Source: SIG480 sp045537045
Lineage (GTDB): Bacteria; Bacillota; Clostridia; Oscillospirales; JAAYXM01
Direction of reading: 5' to 3'
Length of the DNA: 15,449 bases
Assembly (NCBI GenBank): GCA_045537045.1
Contig: JAZSOS010000045.1
Coordinates: 1-15,449 of the forward strand
In this document: positions 4,261 to 11,876 of the stretch, piece after piece
Numbering within the stretch: the first letter of the stretch is position 1
Layout of the letters: each line of letters opens with the position of its first letter
Translations under genes and position numbers: made by a program
The notes under the pieces: model-generated
The model's database searches: none
What the model was told of the DNA's origin: nothing
The model's input: the letters and a program-made list of their open reading frames with translations, nothing else

Positions 4261-4291
4261 ACAGACGGAACGCAGTTGTCATTCCGTCTGT
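4261..4291 (-). terminator. Hairpin at the end of mfd
   Basis: On the minus strand ACAGACGGAA (4291-4282) pairs with TTCCGTCTGT (4270-4261), a perfect 10-bp stem with an 11-nt loop. The 5' arm encodes the last residues of Mfd, so the stop codon lies at the start of the loop. The following T-tract is short (TTTACAGC), so some readthrough is possible. Confidence 0.65.
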
Positions 4292-7200
4292 TCTTTTGCC
4301 TCTTTATACGCTTTTACGAAAGCTTCAGATGCCTTCAGAGGGTCATCTATATTCCGGAGCTTGAGCATAAGATATGGTTCCTGACCTGCATTGAGCAAAA
4401 TTCTTCCTTTATACTCCTGCTTTGCACACAGCTTTGAAATAATATCAAATGTCGGGTCAACCATTGTTATCTTGATGCTCTGTCCTTTTTGAGTTATGTC
4501 GCATATGCCAGCTTCTGCGGCGGCAACGCGCAAAAGCGCAATATCAACAAGCGTCATTGTCTCGCGCGGTGGCTCGCCGAAGCGATCAATAAGCTCGTCT
4601 ATAACGTCGTCTGCATCCTCGCGGTCCGAAATTGATGCAATACGACGGTACAAATCCATTCGGGTTTCGCTTGATGCAACGTATTTTTCCGGAATATTTG
4701 CAGACACGGTAAGATCCGCACTGCACACCGTAAGCGACGTTGTTTCCTCGCCCTTTTCTTCCGCGATTGCCGTTTCAAGAAGCTTTAAATACATATCGTA
4801 TCCCACGCTCATCATATGCCCGCTCTGCTCCGCACCAAGAACGTTTCCCGCGCCGCGAAGCTCAAGGTCACGCATTGCTATTCTGAATCCAGAACCAAAC
4901 TCGACATATTCCCGTATTGCCGCAAGACGTTTTTCCGCAATTTCAGATAGCGCCTTACCGCGCCGGTATGTGAGATATGCATATGCATGGCGTGTAGAAC
5001 GCCCCACGCGCCCGCGAATCTGGTGAAGCTGAGCGAGCCCCATCTTATCGGCATCTTCTATAATAAGTGTGTTGACATTTGGAATATCAATTCCTGTCTC
5101 TATAATCGTTGTGCAGACGAGAACCTGAATCTCTCCCTCTCCCATTTTCCGCATAACCTCAGAAAGCTCACCCTCACCCATCTGTCCGTGACCTACGGCA
5201 ACTGTAACATCCGGCACAAGCCGTGAAATACGCCCTGCGCATGCCTCGATTGATGATACGTTATTGTGGAGATAGAACACCTGTCCCCCGCGCGCAATTT
5301 CCTTACGGATAGCATCTGCAATTATCTCACGGTCATGCTCAAAAACATACGTCATAACGGGATGACGGTTACGCGGTGCTTCCTCCATTATTGACATATC
5401 ACGGATGCCGGAAAGCGCCATATTGAGCGTTCTCGGAATCGGCGTTGCGGTAAGCGTGAGAACGTCTACCTCTTTCGTCATTTCCTTAAGGCGTTCTTTA
5501 TGTGACACACCAAAGCGCTGTTCCTCGTCAACTATAAGCAGACCGAGTTTTTTGAAGCTGACGGTCTTTGCAAGCAACTTATGGGTGCCGATAATCATAT
5601 CAAGCTCACCGGTTTTCGCTCCGCGGAGAGTCTCTTTGTTCTGTCTATCAGAACAGAAACGTGACGTGAGACCGATTTTTATCGGGTAGTTTGAAAACCT
5701 GCGACACGCCGTCATATAATGTTGCTCGGCAAGCACGGTGGTCGGAACCAAAATAGCAACCTGCTTTCCGCCAAGAATGCACTTCATTGCCGCACGGAAT
5801 GCAACCTCAGTTTTTCCAAATCCCACATCGCCGCAGAGAAGTCTGTCCATAGGATAGCGACGCTGCATATCGCCCTTTATCTCTGCACTGCATCGAAGCT
5901 GGTCATCGGTATCCTCAAACTCAAAGCTTTCTTCAAACTCCTTCTGCCAGTCGCTGTCGGCCGGGAATGGTTCACGCTCAAGAGCCTGACGTGCGGCGTA
6001 AAGCTTTATAAGCTCCTCGGCAAGCTCCTTTGCCGCACCTTTTGCGCGAAGTTTTGCCTTCTGCCATTCCGCACCGCCGAGCTTTGAAAGTCGTACACCG
6101 CTCTCTTCCCCGCCGCCGATGTACTTTGACACCATATCAAGCTGAGTGACGGGGACATAGAGCGCATCCGTGCCGAGATACATTATTTTTATATAATCCT
6201 TCTCGACACCGTCGGTCTTTATCTTTGAAATCCCTGCGAACCTTCCGATGCCGTGTAGGTCGTGAACAACAAGACAGCCGGGGGTAAGGTCGCGGTAGTT
6301 GCTTATTTTCTGGCTGTTCTTCTTATCTCGTTTTATCCTTCCTCGTTTTGCCGCCGTGCGCATAAGCTGACCTTCGGTGAACAGCACAAAATCATCTCCG
6401 GGGTATGAAAAGCCCGAGGACAGCACACCCTCACCGATTATAACACACGGTTTTTTCGGAAGAGATGCAAGCATAAAATCAAGGCTCGCTGAGATATCCC
6501 GTTCGCGCAAAAGAACCTGCATATTCTCCGCACTCTTGCGGCTTCCCGTAAGTATCATAACACGGTTGCCGTCGGCAAGATGCTCTGAGATTTCCGAACA
6601 AGCAAGCTCAAGATTTCCGCCGTAGCTCGGAAGCGTTCTTGCAATCATAGACAGCACGGCTTTCGGTGAAATGCCGTATTCTGCGCGAACAAAAGCCTCT
6701 AAAAATACACTTTTCCGCTCGGCAACAAACCTTTTGACAAGCTCAAAATCTTCGCAGAACCCGTCCGTTTCCGGCAGAAGAATGCCACCGAAAATAAGGC
6801 TCCTAACGTCATCCATCTCGCGCTTTCTCTCACGCCCGGCGGCATCGCGGATGCGGTAATAATCGTCAACAAAGATTATTGTATCATCAGAAATATAGTC
6901 CAGTGCGCAGTGATGTTCCGGATAAATTAGATTAAAATATCTGTCACGCGCCCGAACGGGAAGCCCGTTTTCAATAAGCTCTATATCCGTTTCGAGCGTT
7001 TTTATCATCCGTTCATTCTTTTTCTTTCGCTTTTGCTCAGAGACCAGCGCGTCACGAAGGATATCTCCAAGCACCGAATACGCATCAGCACCAAGGCTTG
7101 CCGCCGGAAGCAACCGCACGGCCTTTGCATTTTCTATACGTCGCTGGGTGTCTGACTCAAAATATCCCATAGAGTCAACTTCATCGCCGAAAAACTCTAT

Positions 7201-7776
7201 ACGCACCGGATTTTCAACACCCGGAGAGAAAATATCCACAATTCCGCCGCGAACGGCAAACTGCCCTTCACTTTCCACTATATCCGTTCTTGTGTATCCG
7301 TAAGATAAAAGCTTCTTTATAAGCTCATCCTGCGAATACTCTTCACCAAGCTTTACCGTAATACTTTTACCGGCAACCTCAGCCGGCGGTGCTGTCCTCT
7401 GAAGAAGTGAAAACACAGGTGCAAGCGTTATCCCCGACGTTCCGTCTGCCAGCGCTTTAAGCGCAGCTATCCTCTCATGCTCAAACTCGTGAGACGCGGA
7501 ATCCACATCGTGGAACGACCTCTCAAGCGCCGGCAGAATACGCGCCTCTTCGCCACACATAACGGATATGTCGCGCGCGGCGCGACGCGCGTCAAGCTCG
7601 TCGGCGTATATGCACACAACAGGCTTTTTCGTTATCATGCGCACGGCTGAGATTATGTGCGCTTTGTGTACGGCAGATAAGCCGGAGATTGCAATCGGGC
7701 ATTCTCCGGCTTCAAGCTTCTGCAAAAGAGCAGAAAAATCTTTATTATGTTTTAAGCATTCGGTCAAAGCAAGCAT
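4279..7776 (-). CDS. mfd: Transcription-repair coupling factor Mfd
   Basis: 1165 aa, full length for the family. Mfd is a cytoplasmic ATP-driven DNA translocase that removes RNA polymerase stalled at lesions and recruits UvrA. Visible in order: a UvrB-like N-terminal region (about 1-350, with VRGGIVDIFSPG and IEFFGDEVDSM); the RNA-polymerase-interacting CarD-like domain (496-553, with VVHDLHGIGRFAG and DALYVPVTQLD); helicase motor 1 with Walker A GDVGFGKT (649-656) and the DEEQ box (750-753); TATPIPRTL; motor 2 with the RecG-like QIRGRVGRS (919-927); and a C-terminal TRCF domain. The ATG at 7776 is preceded by AAGGCAGG, which overlaps the end of pth (15-nt gap), showing translational coupling. 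It is the last gene of the operon. No key motif is missing. Confidence 0.98.
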   Translation of the reverse strand: MLALTECLKHNKDFSALLQKLEAGECPIAISGLSAVHKAHIISAVRMITKKPVVCIYADELDARRAARDISVMCGEEARILPALERSFHDVDSASHEFEHERIAALKALADGTSGITLAPVFSLLQRTAPPAEVAGKSITVKLGEEYSQDELIKKLLSYGYTRTDIVESEGQFAVRGGIVDIFSPGVENPVRIEFFGDEVDSMGYFESDTQRRIENAKAVRLLPAASLGADAYSVLGDILRDALVSEQKRKKKNERMIKTLETDIELIENGLPVRARDRYFNLIYPEHHCALDYISDDTIIFVDDYYRIRDAAGRERKREMDDVRSLIFGGILLPETDGFCEDFELVKRFVAERKSVFLEAFVRAEYGISPKAVLSMIARTLPSYGGNLELACSEISEHLADGNRVMILTGSRKSAENMQVLLRERDISASLDFMLASLPKKPCVIIGEGVLSSGFSYPGDDFVLFTEGQLMRTAAKRGRIKRDKKNSQKISNYRDLTPGCLVVHDLHGIGRFAGISKIKTDGVEKDYIKIMYLGTDALYVPVTQLDMVSKYIGGGEESGVRLSKLGGAEWQKAKLRAKGAAKELAEELIKLYAARQALEREPFPADSDWQKEFEESFEFEDTDDQLRCSAEIKGDMQRRYPMDRLLCGDVGFGKTEVAFRAAMKCILGGKQVAILVPTTVLAEQHYMTACRRFSNYPIKIGLTSRFCSDRQNKETLRGAKTGELDMIIGTHKLLAKTVSFKKLGLLIVDEEQRFGVSHKERLKEMTKEVDVLTLTATPIPRTLNMALSGIRDMSIMEEAPRNRHPVMTYVFEHDREIIADAIRKEIARGGQVFYLHNNVSSIEACAGRISRLVPDVTVAVGHGQMGEGELSEVMRKMGEGEIQVLVCTTIIETGIDIPNVNTLIIEDADKMGLAQLHQIRGRVGRSTRHAYAYLTYRRGKALSEIAEKRLAAIREYVEFGSGFRIAMRDLELRGAGNVLGAEQSGHMMSVGYDMYLKLLETAIAEEKGEETTSLTVCSADLTVSANIPEKYVASSETRMDLYRRIASISDREDADDVIDELIDRFGEPPRETMTLVDIALLRVAAAEAGICDITQKGQSIKITMVDPTFDIISKLCAKQEYKGRILLNAGQEPYLMLKLRNIDDPLKASEAFVKAYKEAKEQTE

Positions 7777-7791
7777 AAAAACGAACCTGCC

Positions 7792-8421
7792 TTAATTGTA
7801 CTTTCCGGCGGCAGCGGCACACCCACCGGTCATTATTTCTTCCGCCGCCTTGCACGCGCGGTCTATCGCATCAGCAAGAACGTTCTGTTCCTCTTTTGAG
7901 AACGAGCCGAGAACCCAGCCGACAAGCTCACCCTCTCCCTTCGGTGCGCCCACGCCGATTTTTATACGCGGGAACACATCCGTACCGCTGCGCTCAATAA
8001 TGTTTTTAATTCCGTTATGCCCACCGGCGCTCCCTTTTGCGCGGACGCGGATTTTTCCGACAGGAAGAGATATATCGTCATATATCACGATAACCCTTTC
8101 CATCGGTATCTTATAAAACGCTGCCGCCGCGACAATCGCATCGCCTGAAAGATTCATAAATGTCTGAGGTTTCAGCAGAAGAACGCTTTGTCCTGCGATT
8201 TCGCCCTTTCCGCAGAGCGCTTTGAATTTAAGCTCGCGCACATCCGTTTTATTTATGCCCGCTATTGTATCAAGTGCCATAAAACCCGTATTGTGGCGCG
8301 ACATATCGTATTCCTTGCCCGGATTGCCGAGACCGGCAATAATCCATTCCGGTTTTCCGAGCGGTTGTTTTCTTTCGCTTTCTATCTTTTTAAAAAGGTC
8401 GAATATCGACAACTTCATCAC
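7792..8421 (-). CDS. pth: Peptidyl-tRNA hydrolase
   Basis: 209 aa. It hydrolyses the ester bond of peptidyl-tRNAs released from stalled ribosomes, recycling tRNA. Family residues are present: GLGNPG (N33), RHNTGF with catalytic H43, KPQTFMNLSG (N90), YDD (D115) and GGHNG (N136). These match E. coli N10, H20, N68, D93 and N114 with a constant offset of 22-23. The offset means an N-terminal extension of about 23 residues (FDLFKKIESERKQPLGKPEW) before the usual first strand. The extension is in frame right after the ribosome binding site, so it seems to be translated. The first codon is GTG at 8421 or, equally likely, ATG at 8418. It starts 3 nt after the ROK stop and ends 15 nt before mfd, so it is inside the operon. 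The pth-mfd order is common in Firmicutes. Confidence 0.97.
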   Translation of the reverse strand: MMKLSIFDLFKKIESERKQPLGKPEWIIAGLGNPGKEYDMSRHNTGFMALDTIAGINKTDVRELKFKALCGKGEIAGQSVLLLKPQTFMNLSGDAIVAAAAFYKIPMERVIVIYDDISLPVGKIRVRAKGSAGGHNGIKNIIERSGTDVFPRIKIGVGAPKGEGELVGWVLGSFSKEEQNVLADAIDRACKAAEEIMTGGCAAAAGKYN

Positions 8422-8424
8422 CTG

Positions 8425-9573
8425 TTATCCTATAATAAAATCTCCGTCTTCAAATATGCGATCAAGCAGATATCTTCCGGCTCCACGCGTTACCGGATTT
8501 CCGTCAACCGAGGAAAACTCAAGCGAAAAACGCTCCATATCCACCGCAAACATTATCGGCGCAAGTTCCTTTTTTATCTCTTTCAGAAACAGCTCGCCTA
8601 GACAGGAAATTTCTCCGCCAATGACAACCGCTTCGGGGTTTATCATATTTATTATGTTATTTATTCCGGACGCAATGTATCTGCATACGCCGCGAAGTTT
8701 TGCAATGCTTTTTTCATCCGTCGTATCAATTTCCGAGAGCTTTTCCACCCCCGCCGCCTTGCATATTGCAGGAACATTTGCAAGCCCTTCAAGGCATCCG
8801 CAGTTTCCACATTTACACTTTTCTCCGTTGATATCGACAGAAACATGCCCGAACTCACCGGCGTTTCCAAATGCACCGGTAAAAATTCTGTCGTCAAGTA
8901 TTATACCTGCACCGATACCGATATTTATGTCGATATATACAAGGCTGTGTATTTCTTTTTTCTGTGTTTTTTCAATATACGCACAAAATGATGATTCGTT
9001 ACCAAGCTTTACTTTTATATCAGGGAAACGTGCACAGATAACGTTGAAAAAATCATTGTCGCGGGTAATGGGAATAAGCGTTGACAAAACGCGCTTTGTC
9101 TTTTTATCAATAACACCGGGAACACCCACGCAGATTCCCAGAAGACGACCGAACTCACGGCACTTTTTCGAAACCTCATCGGCGATAATATTTCCTATAT
9201 CACCGTAATCTGCTATCTCCCTGCTGCAATACAGAACGCTTGCACCCTCAAGGTTGAATATTTCTAAGTTAAACCCGCCGTCGCGTATCTCAACTGCGAC
9301 AACGCACCCTCCGTCGCGCTTTACTGCGAGCAGAATGGGCTTTCTCCCACTTCCGGAAAGCTTCCCCACTCCCGTTTCTTCAACCATATTCTCAAGGATA
9401 AGCTCATCCACAAGCGAAGAAACGGTAGTCGGACTCAAGCCCGTAGCGTGAGCTATTGAGGCTCGCGATACGGGCTGATTCTCATTTATCAAGTTAAAAA
9501 CAAGAGTCTGGTTCGACTGCTTTACAAGCTTTAAGTTAGCCGTCTTGTGGTTTTTTTCAACCTTCATCACCAT
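8425..9573 (-). CDS. ROK-family transcriptional regulator (NagC/XylR type)
   Basis: 382 aa. An N-terminal winged helix-turn-helix (about 22-82, with PVSRASIAHATGLSPTTVSS as the recognition region) is fused to a sugar-kinase-like ROK domain. The ROK zinc site is intact: GEFGH (239-243) and CKCGNCGCLE (253-262). The glycine-rich ATP-type loops are recognisable (IGIGAGIIL at 218-226). In the position where ROK kinases have Asn-Asp, this protein reads GNESS (191-195), so the catalytic Asp is replaced. That fits a sugar-sensing regulator rather than a glucokinase. The ribosome binding site AGGAAG lies within the last codons of the upstream kinase gene (7-nt gap). It probably responds to the sugar or phosphosugar handled by the adjacent PfkB kinase and could control this operon's own promoter; the ligand cannot be told from sequence. 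Confidence 0.93.
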   Translation of the reverse strand: MVMKVEKNHKTANLKLVKQSNQTLVFNLINENQPVSRASIAHATGLSPTTVSSLVDELILENMVEETGVGKLSGSGRKPILLAVKRDGGCVVAVEIRDGGFNLEIFNLEGASVLYCSREIADYGDIGNIIADEVSKKCREFGRLLGICVGVPGVIDKKTKRVLSTLIPITRDNDFFNVICARFPDIKVKLGNESSFCAYIEKTQKKEIHSLVYIDINIGIGAGIILDDRIFTGAFGNAGEFGHVSVDINGEKCKCGNCGCLEGLANVPAICKAAGVEKLSEIDTTDEKSIAKLRGVCRYIASGINNIINMINPEAVVIGGEISCLGELFLKEIKKELAPIMFAVDMERFSLEFSSVDGNPVTRGAGRYLLDRIFEDGDFIIG

Positions 9574-9580
9574 TTTTTGT

Positions 9581-10528
9581 TTACTTCCTGTTTTCTTCTA
9601 TGAATTTCTCAATTTCCGCATAAGGCACAATGCCTGTGGTTGCGCCGACAGCCATAATGATGTGTGCTCCGACGGCATTTCCGATAAGGCAGGATTCTTC
9701 CATCGTCTTGCCCATAGCAATACCGTGAAGGAATCCCGAGCACCACGAATCTCCGGCACCCGTCGTATCAACGGGATTTTCGCGGATAAACGGAGCGATA
9801 TAAACACCCGCAGAATCCCTGCTCTCTCTGCAGTAGCATCCCTTTTTACCCACCTTGATTGCGACGTGTTTTACCCCGCAATCAAAGAAGAAGTCAGCAA
9901 TTTTGTCGTGGTCTGTTTCACCGCCGGCAAGCTCAATAGCCTCTTCAATGCTGGGGATAAAATAGTCAACATACTGGAGTGCGGGCTTAAGAACGTTCAT
10001 CCATCGGCCGCTGTCATCCCATGCAGTATCAAGTGCGGTAATTTTGCCCATTTCCTTTGCACGCTTCAGCATGCGGGCGCAGTCCTCACCGTCAAATGTA
10101 CTCATAAGCATTGAGCCAGCAACAAAGACAATGCGCGAATTTTCGATAACATCAAAGTTTACATCATCGTAGCAGAAAGTGTCATTCGCTCCTTTGCAGT
10201 GAAGGAATGAGCGCTCACCACTTGAATCAACGACAACAACTGACGCAGAAGTATCTCCGCCATCCTCTACAACAAGGCCGTCAATGTTGACTCCCTTTTC
10301 TACAAGAACAGATTTTAAGTATGCACCAAACCCGTCATTTCCTATTTTCCCTACCATAGCCGTTTTAGAGCCGAGAACAGACATATTTATTGCTGCGCTC
10401 ATTGCACAGCCACCGTTATAAAGCTTAACGCTGTCTATAAGGGCGAGCTTGCCCTTTTCGGGAAGGTTGTTGACTTCCTTGCATATTGCATCCGCAACAA
10501 GGATTCCCACACATGCTACATCATACAT
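9581..10528 (-). CDS. PfkB/ribokinase-family sugar or nucleoside kinase
   Basis: 315 aa from the ATG at 10528, which has AAAGGTGG 8 nt upstream. A GTG 12 nt further out overlaps that ribosome binding site and is rejected. PfkB features: N-terminal substrate loop with GG at 39-40 (KLYNGGCAMSAAINMSVLG), the lid strands, KVGKKGCY (225-232), and the signature DTTGAGDSWCSGFL (254-267) with D260 as the catalytic base and GAGD as the anion hole. The family phosphorylates ribose, fructose, adenosine, 2-keto-3-deoxygluconate and similar compounds. The exact substrate cannot be read here; the cysteine-rich character (11 Cys) is a little unusual. It is the first gene of the kinase-ROK-pth-mfd operon, with its own promoter. 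Confidence 0.93.
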   Translation of the reverse strand: MYDVACVGILVADAICKEVNNLPEKGKLALIDSVKLYNGGCAMSAAINMSVLGSKTAMVGKIGNDGFGAYLKSVLVEKGVNIDGLVVEDGGDTSASVVVVDSSGERSFLHCKGANDTFCYDDVNFDVIENSRIVFVAGSMLMSTFDGEDCARMLKRAKEMGKITALDTAWDDSGRWMNVLKPALQYVDYFIPSIEEAIELAGGETDHDKIADFFFDCGVKHVAIKVGKKGCYCRESRDSAGVYIAPFIRENPVDTTGAGDSWCSGFLHGIAMGKTMEESCLIGNAVGAHIIMAVGATTGIVPYAEIEKFIEENRK

Positions 10529-10558
10529 TTTTCTTACCACCTTTATTTTTATATATAT

Positions 10559-10587
10559 ATTTTAATAAATTTTTCCTTGTTCGTCAA
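10559..10587 (-). promoter_or_regulatory. Promoter of the kinase-ROK-pth-mfd operon
   Basis: On the minus strand TTGACG (10587-10582) and TAAAAT (10564-10559) have a 17-nt spacer, one mismatch from consensus in each box. An (AT)n run covers the start site. It is the only good promoter seen upstream of pth and mfd. Confidence 0.75.
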
Positions 10588-10620
10588 TAGTTTTGGCACA
10601 AAAGATATATAATTTCATAT

Positions 10621-10661
10621 AAAAATAAGCGAGACAGCTTTCTCATTTCTGCAGTCCCGCT
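10621..10661 (-). terminator. Terminator after the DUF6514-like gene
   Basis: On the minus strand AGCGGGACTGC (10661-10651) pairs with GCTGTCTCGCT (10638-10628), an 11-position stem with one mismatch and one wobble. TATTTTT follows. It insulates the next promoter. Confidence 0.75.
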
Positions 10662-10690
10662 CTCCCCGTATATATCGACATTATGCTTAA

Positions 10691-10915
10691 TTATGCTTTT
10701 ACCGCAAAATCTTCTGCAACATCACGCAAGTGAACCGGACTTAGTTTTAACCTGTTGCACTGCATACAAAGCTTCCGCACAGGGATATATGTACATCCGA
10801 TATCTGATACCCGCGCAGTCTCACGTCCGTTTTCAACTGCCTTTATTCCGTATGCAGTATATTTCCTGCCGTCTTCGTTTATCAACCGTTCTTTTATAAC
10901 TTTATACTTTACCAT
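10691..10915 (-). CDS. DUF6514-like small conserved protein
   Basis: 74 aa from the ATG at 10915, with GAGAGGG 8 nt upstream; a GTG one codon earlier is a weaker alternative. The pattern KYKVIKERL, GRKYTAYGIKAV, VSDI, then LCMQCNRLKLSPVHLRDVAEDF is what I recall for DUF6514 in Clostridia. The two cysteines in LCMQCN (C50, C53) and the closing 'LSP.HL.DV.EDF' helix are the most telling parts. Function is unknown; the short beta-rich body with a C-terminal helix suggests a binding protein. It follows the 63-aa HTH-like gene by 35 nt on the same strand, so the two are probably co-transcribed, and an intrinsic terminator follows. Confidence 0.8.
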   Translation of the reverse strand: MVKYKVIKERLINEDGRKYTAYGIKAVENGRETARVSDIGCTYIPVRKLCMQCNRLKLSPVHLRDVAEDFAVKA

Positions 10916-10950
10916 CACTTCTACCCTCTCGCAACTTTTAAAGTTAGTAA

Positions 10951-11142
10951 TCAGTCAAAAAAAAGCTCAGCGGGGTTCTCAATGCCAAGTTTTTCTGCTA
11001 TATACTCCGCCTCAACTATCCCTATTGTATTTTCTTTAAGCTTTTTATCTAACGTTTTCACAGACAAACCCAGCTCACAAGCCATTTCTTCAAAGCACAA
11101 TCCCTTTTCCGAGATTGCTCTTTTAACTTTTGCGACACTCAT
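10951..11142 (-). CDS. Small HTH (Cro/C1-like) protein
   Basis: 63 aa. Helix 1 VAKVKRAISEKGL, then FEEMACELGLSVKTLDKKLKE (18-38) matches the turn and recognition helix of small Cro/C1-type HTH proteins. EAEYIAEKLGIENPAELFFD is the usual last helix and closing segment ('...LF'). It is a bare DNA-binding domain with no effector part. The ATG at 11142 has AAGGA about 12 nt upstream, a longer spacing than usual. Its promoter faces that of the plus-strand XRE regulator, so cross-regulation is possible. Confidence 0.75.
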   Translation of the reverse strand: MSVAKVKRAISEKGLCFEEMACELGLSVKTLDKKLKENTIGIVEAEYIAEKLGIENPAELFFD

Positions 11143-11183
11143 CCAGCTGACACATCCTTGCGTTGTTTTTTTATGTCAACTAT

Positions 11184-11212
11184 ATCATAACACATTTTAC
11201 CCATCCTTTCAA
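11184..11212 (-). promoter_or_regulatory. Promoter for the small HTH gene
   Basis: On the minus strand TTGAAA (11212-11207) and TATGAT (11189-11184) have a 17-nt spacer. TTATG (11171-11175) and CATAA (11186-11190) form a small inverted repeat over the -10 box and start site. Confidence 0.65.
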
Positions 11213-11240
11213 GTTATTACAGCAAAGTTTATCATTTTTC

Positions 11241-11280
11241 TTGCAAATCATCAGAAACTATGTTACAATGTATTATGTAA
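11241..11280 (+). promoter_or_regulatory. Promoter and possible operator of the XRE regulator
   Basis: TTGCAA (11241-11246) and TACAAT (11264-11269) have a 17-nt spacer. TTACA (11263-11267) and TGTAA (11276-11280) form an inverted repeat with an 8-nt gap over the -10 box and start site, a plausible autoregulatory operator. Confidence 0.6.
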
Positions 11281-11294
11281 AAGTGGGTGATATA

Positions 11295-11774
11295 ATGGAA
11301 ACAACAGGCGAAAGAATAAAGCGCTACAGAGAAGCGGCGGGTTTAACCCAGGAAGAGCTTGCAACCAAAATCAAGACCTCTGCACAAAACATTTATAAAT
11401 ATGAAAAGGGCATAATCCGCAACATACCTTTGGACAAAATACAGGCTCTTTCCGACATTTTCGGCATTACCCCGACGCAGCTTGTCGGTTGGGGACTCGA
11501 TCCCTATGCGCAGTTCAAACAGCCTGCACCCCCGATTAAAGCCATTAAGCCTGTTGAAATTAAGACTCTTTCTGAGGATGAAAAAACACTTATCGCTCTG
11601 TATCGCCAAAAAAAACCCTCTTATCAGAAAGCGTTACTACGTATTATTGAAGATAAGCCTCAATATGAATACGAACCCAACCGCGAAAGCGAAAGAACTA
11701 TCAATCCACTATCCCTGAAGCTTGCTTCAACAATGCCGGAATACAAATTCCGCGAAGATAAAAAAGACGAATAG
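11295..11774 (+). CDS. XRE-family transcriptional regulator
   Basis: 159 aa. The ATG at 11295 follows GGGTGAT. A longer frame from 11163 runs through both promoters and is rejected. An N-terminal HTH_3 domain occupies residues 5-66: RIKRYREAAGLTQEELA, recognition helix SAQNIYKYEKG and the closing LSDIFGITPTQLVGW. A Pro-rich linker (residues 76-90) leads to a helical C-terminal segment (LSEDEKTLIALYRQKKPSYQ, then KALLRIIED at 112-120), a short form of the tail often found in phage-like repressors. No peptidase (LexA/CI type) domain is present. It is divergent from a smaller HTH gene, an arrangement like a repressor/Cro pair. No phage genes are seen nearby. Confidence 0.92.
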   Translation: METTGERIKRYREAAGLTQEELATKIKTSAQNIYKYEKGIIRNIPLDKIQALSDIFGITPTQLVGWGLDPYAQFKQPAPPIKAIKPVEIKTLSEDEKTLIALYRQKKPSYQKALLRIIEDKPQYEYEPNRESERTINPLSLKLASTMPEYKFREDKKDE

Positions 11775-11786
11775 TGTATTAATACC

Positions 11787-11813
11787 AAAAGACCCTGTTA
11801 AAGGGTCTTTTTT
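11787..11813 (+). terminator. Intrinsic terminator of the XRE gene
   Basis: AAAAGACCC (11787-11795) pairs with GGGTCTTTT (11803-11811) across a 7-nt loop, followed by more T. Confidence 0.9.
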
Positions 11814-11829
11814 GTTCTTTGACAACCTG

Positions 11830-11859
11830 AGAAACAGGGCTCTTTCGAGCCCTGTTTCT
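11830..11859 (-). terminator. Hairpin after the amidohydrolase gene
   Basis: A perfect 13-bp stem, AGAAACAGGGCTC (11830-11842) with GAGCCCTGTTTCT (11847-11859), has a 4-nt loop. It lies 17 nt past the stop of the minus-strand amidohydrolase. The T-rich part is inside the stem rather than after it. Confidence 0.7.
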
Positions 11860-11876
11860 GCGCTTATTTAACTATC

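Noticed and set aside
4019..4384. Plus-strand open frame across the tRNA fragments and the mfd end
   Set aside because: It crosses the GC-rich insert, a tRNA fragment, a minus-strand promoter and the mfd terminator; no protein motif is seen.
8222..9208. 328-codon open frame on the plus strand
   Set aside because: It is antisense to pth and the ROK gene, is Ser/Pro-rich as expected of a shadow frame, and has no ribosome binding site.
11163..11294. Longer 203-aa form of the XRE regulator
   Set aside because: The extension runs through both divergent promoters and has non-coding-like composition; the ATG at 11295 has a good ribosome binding site and begins at the HTH domain.
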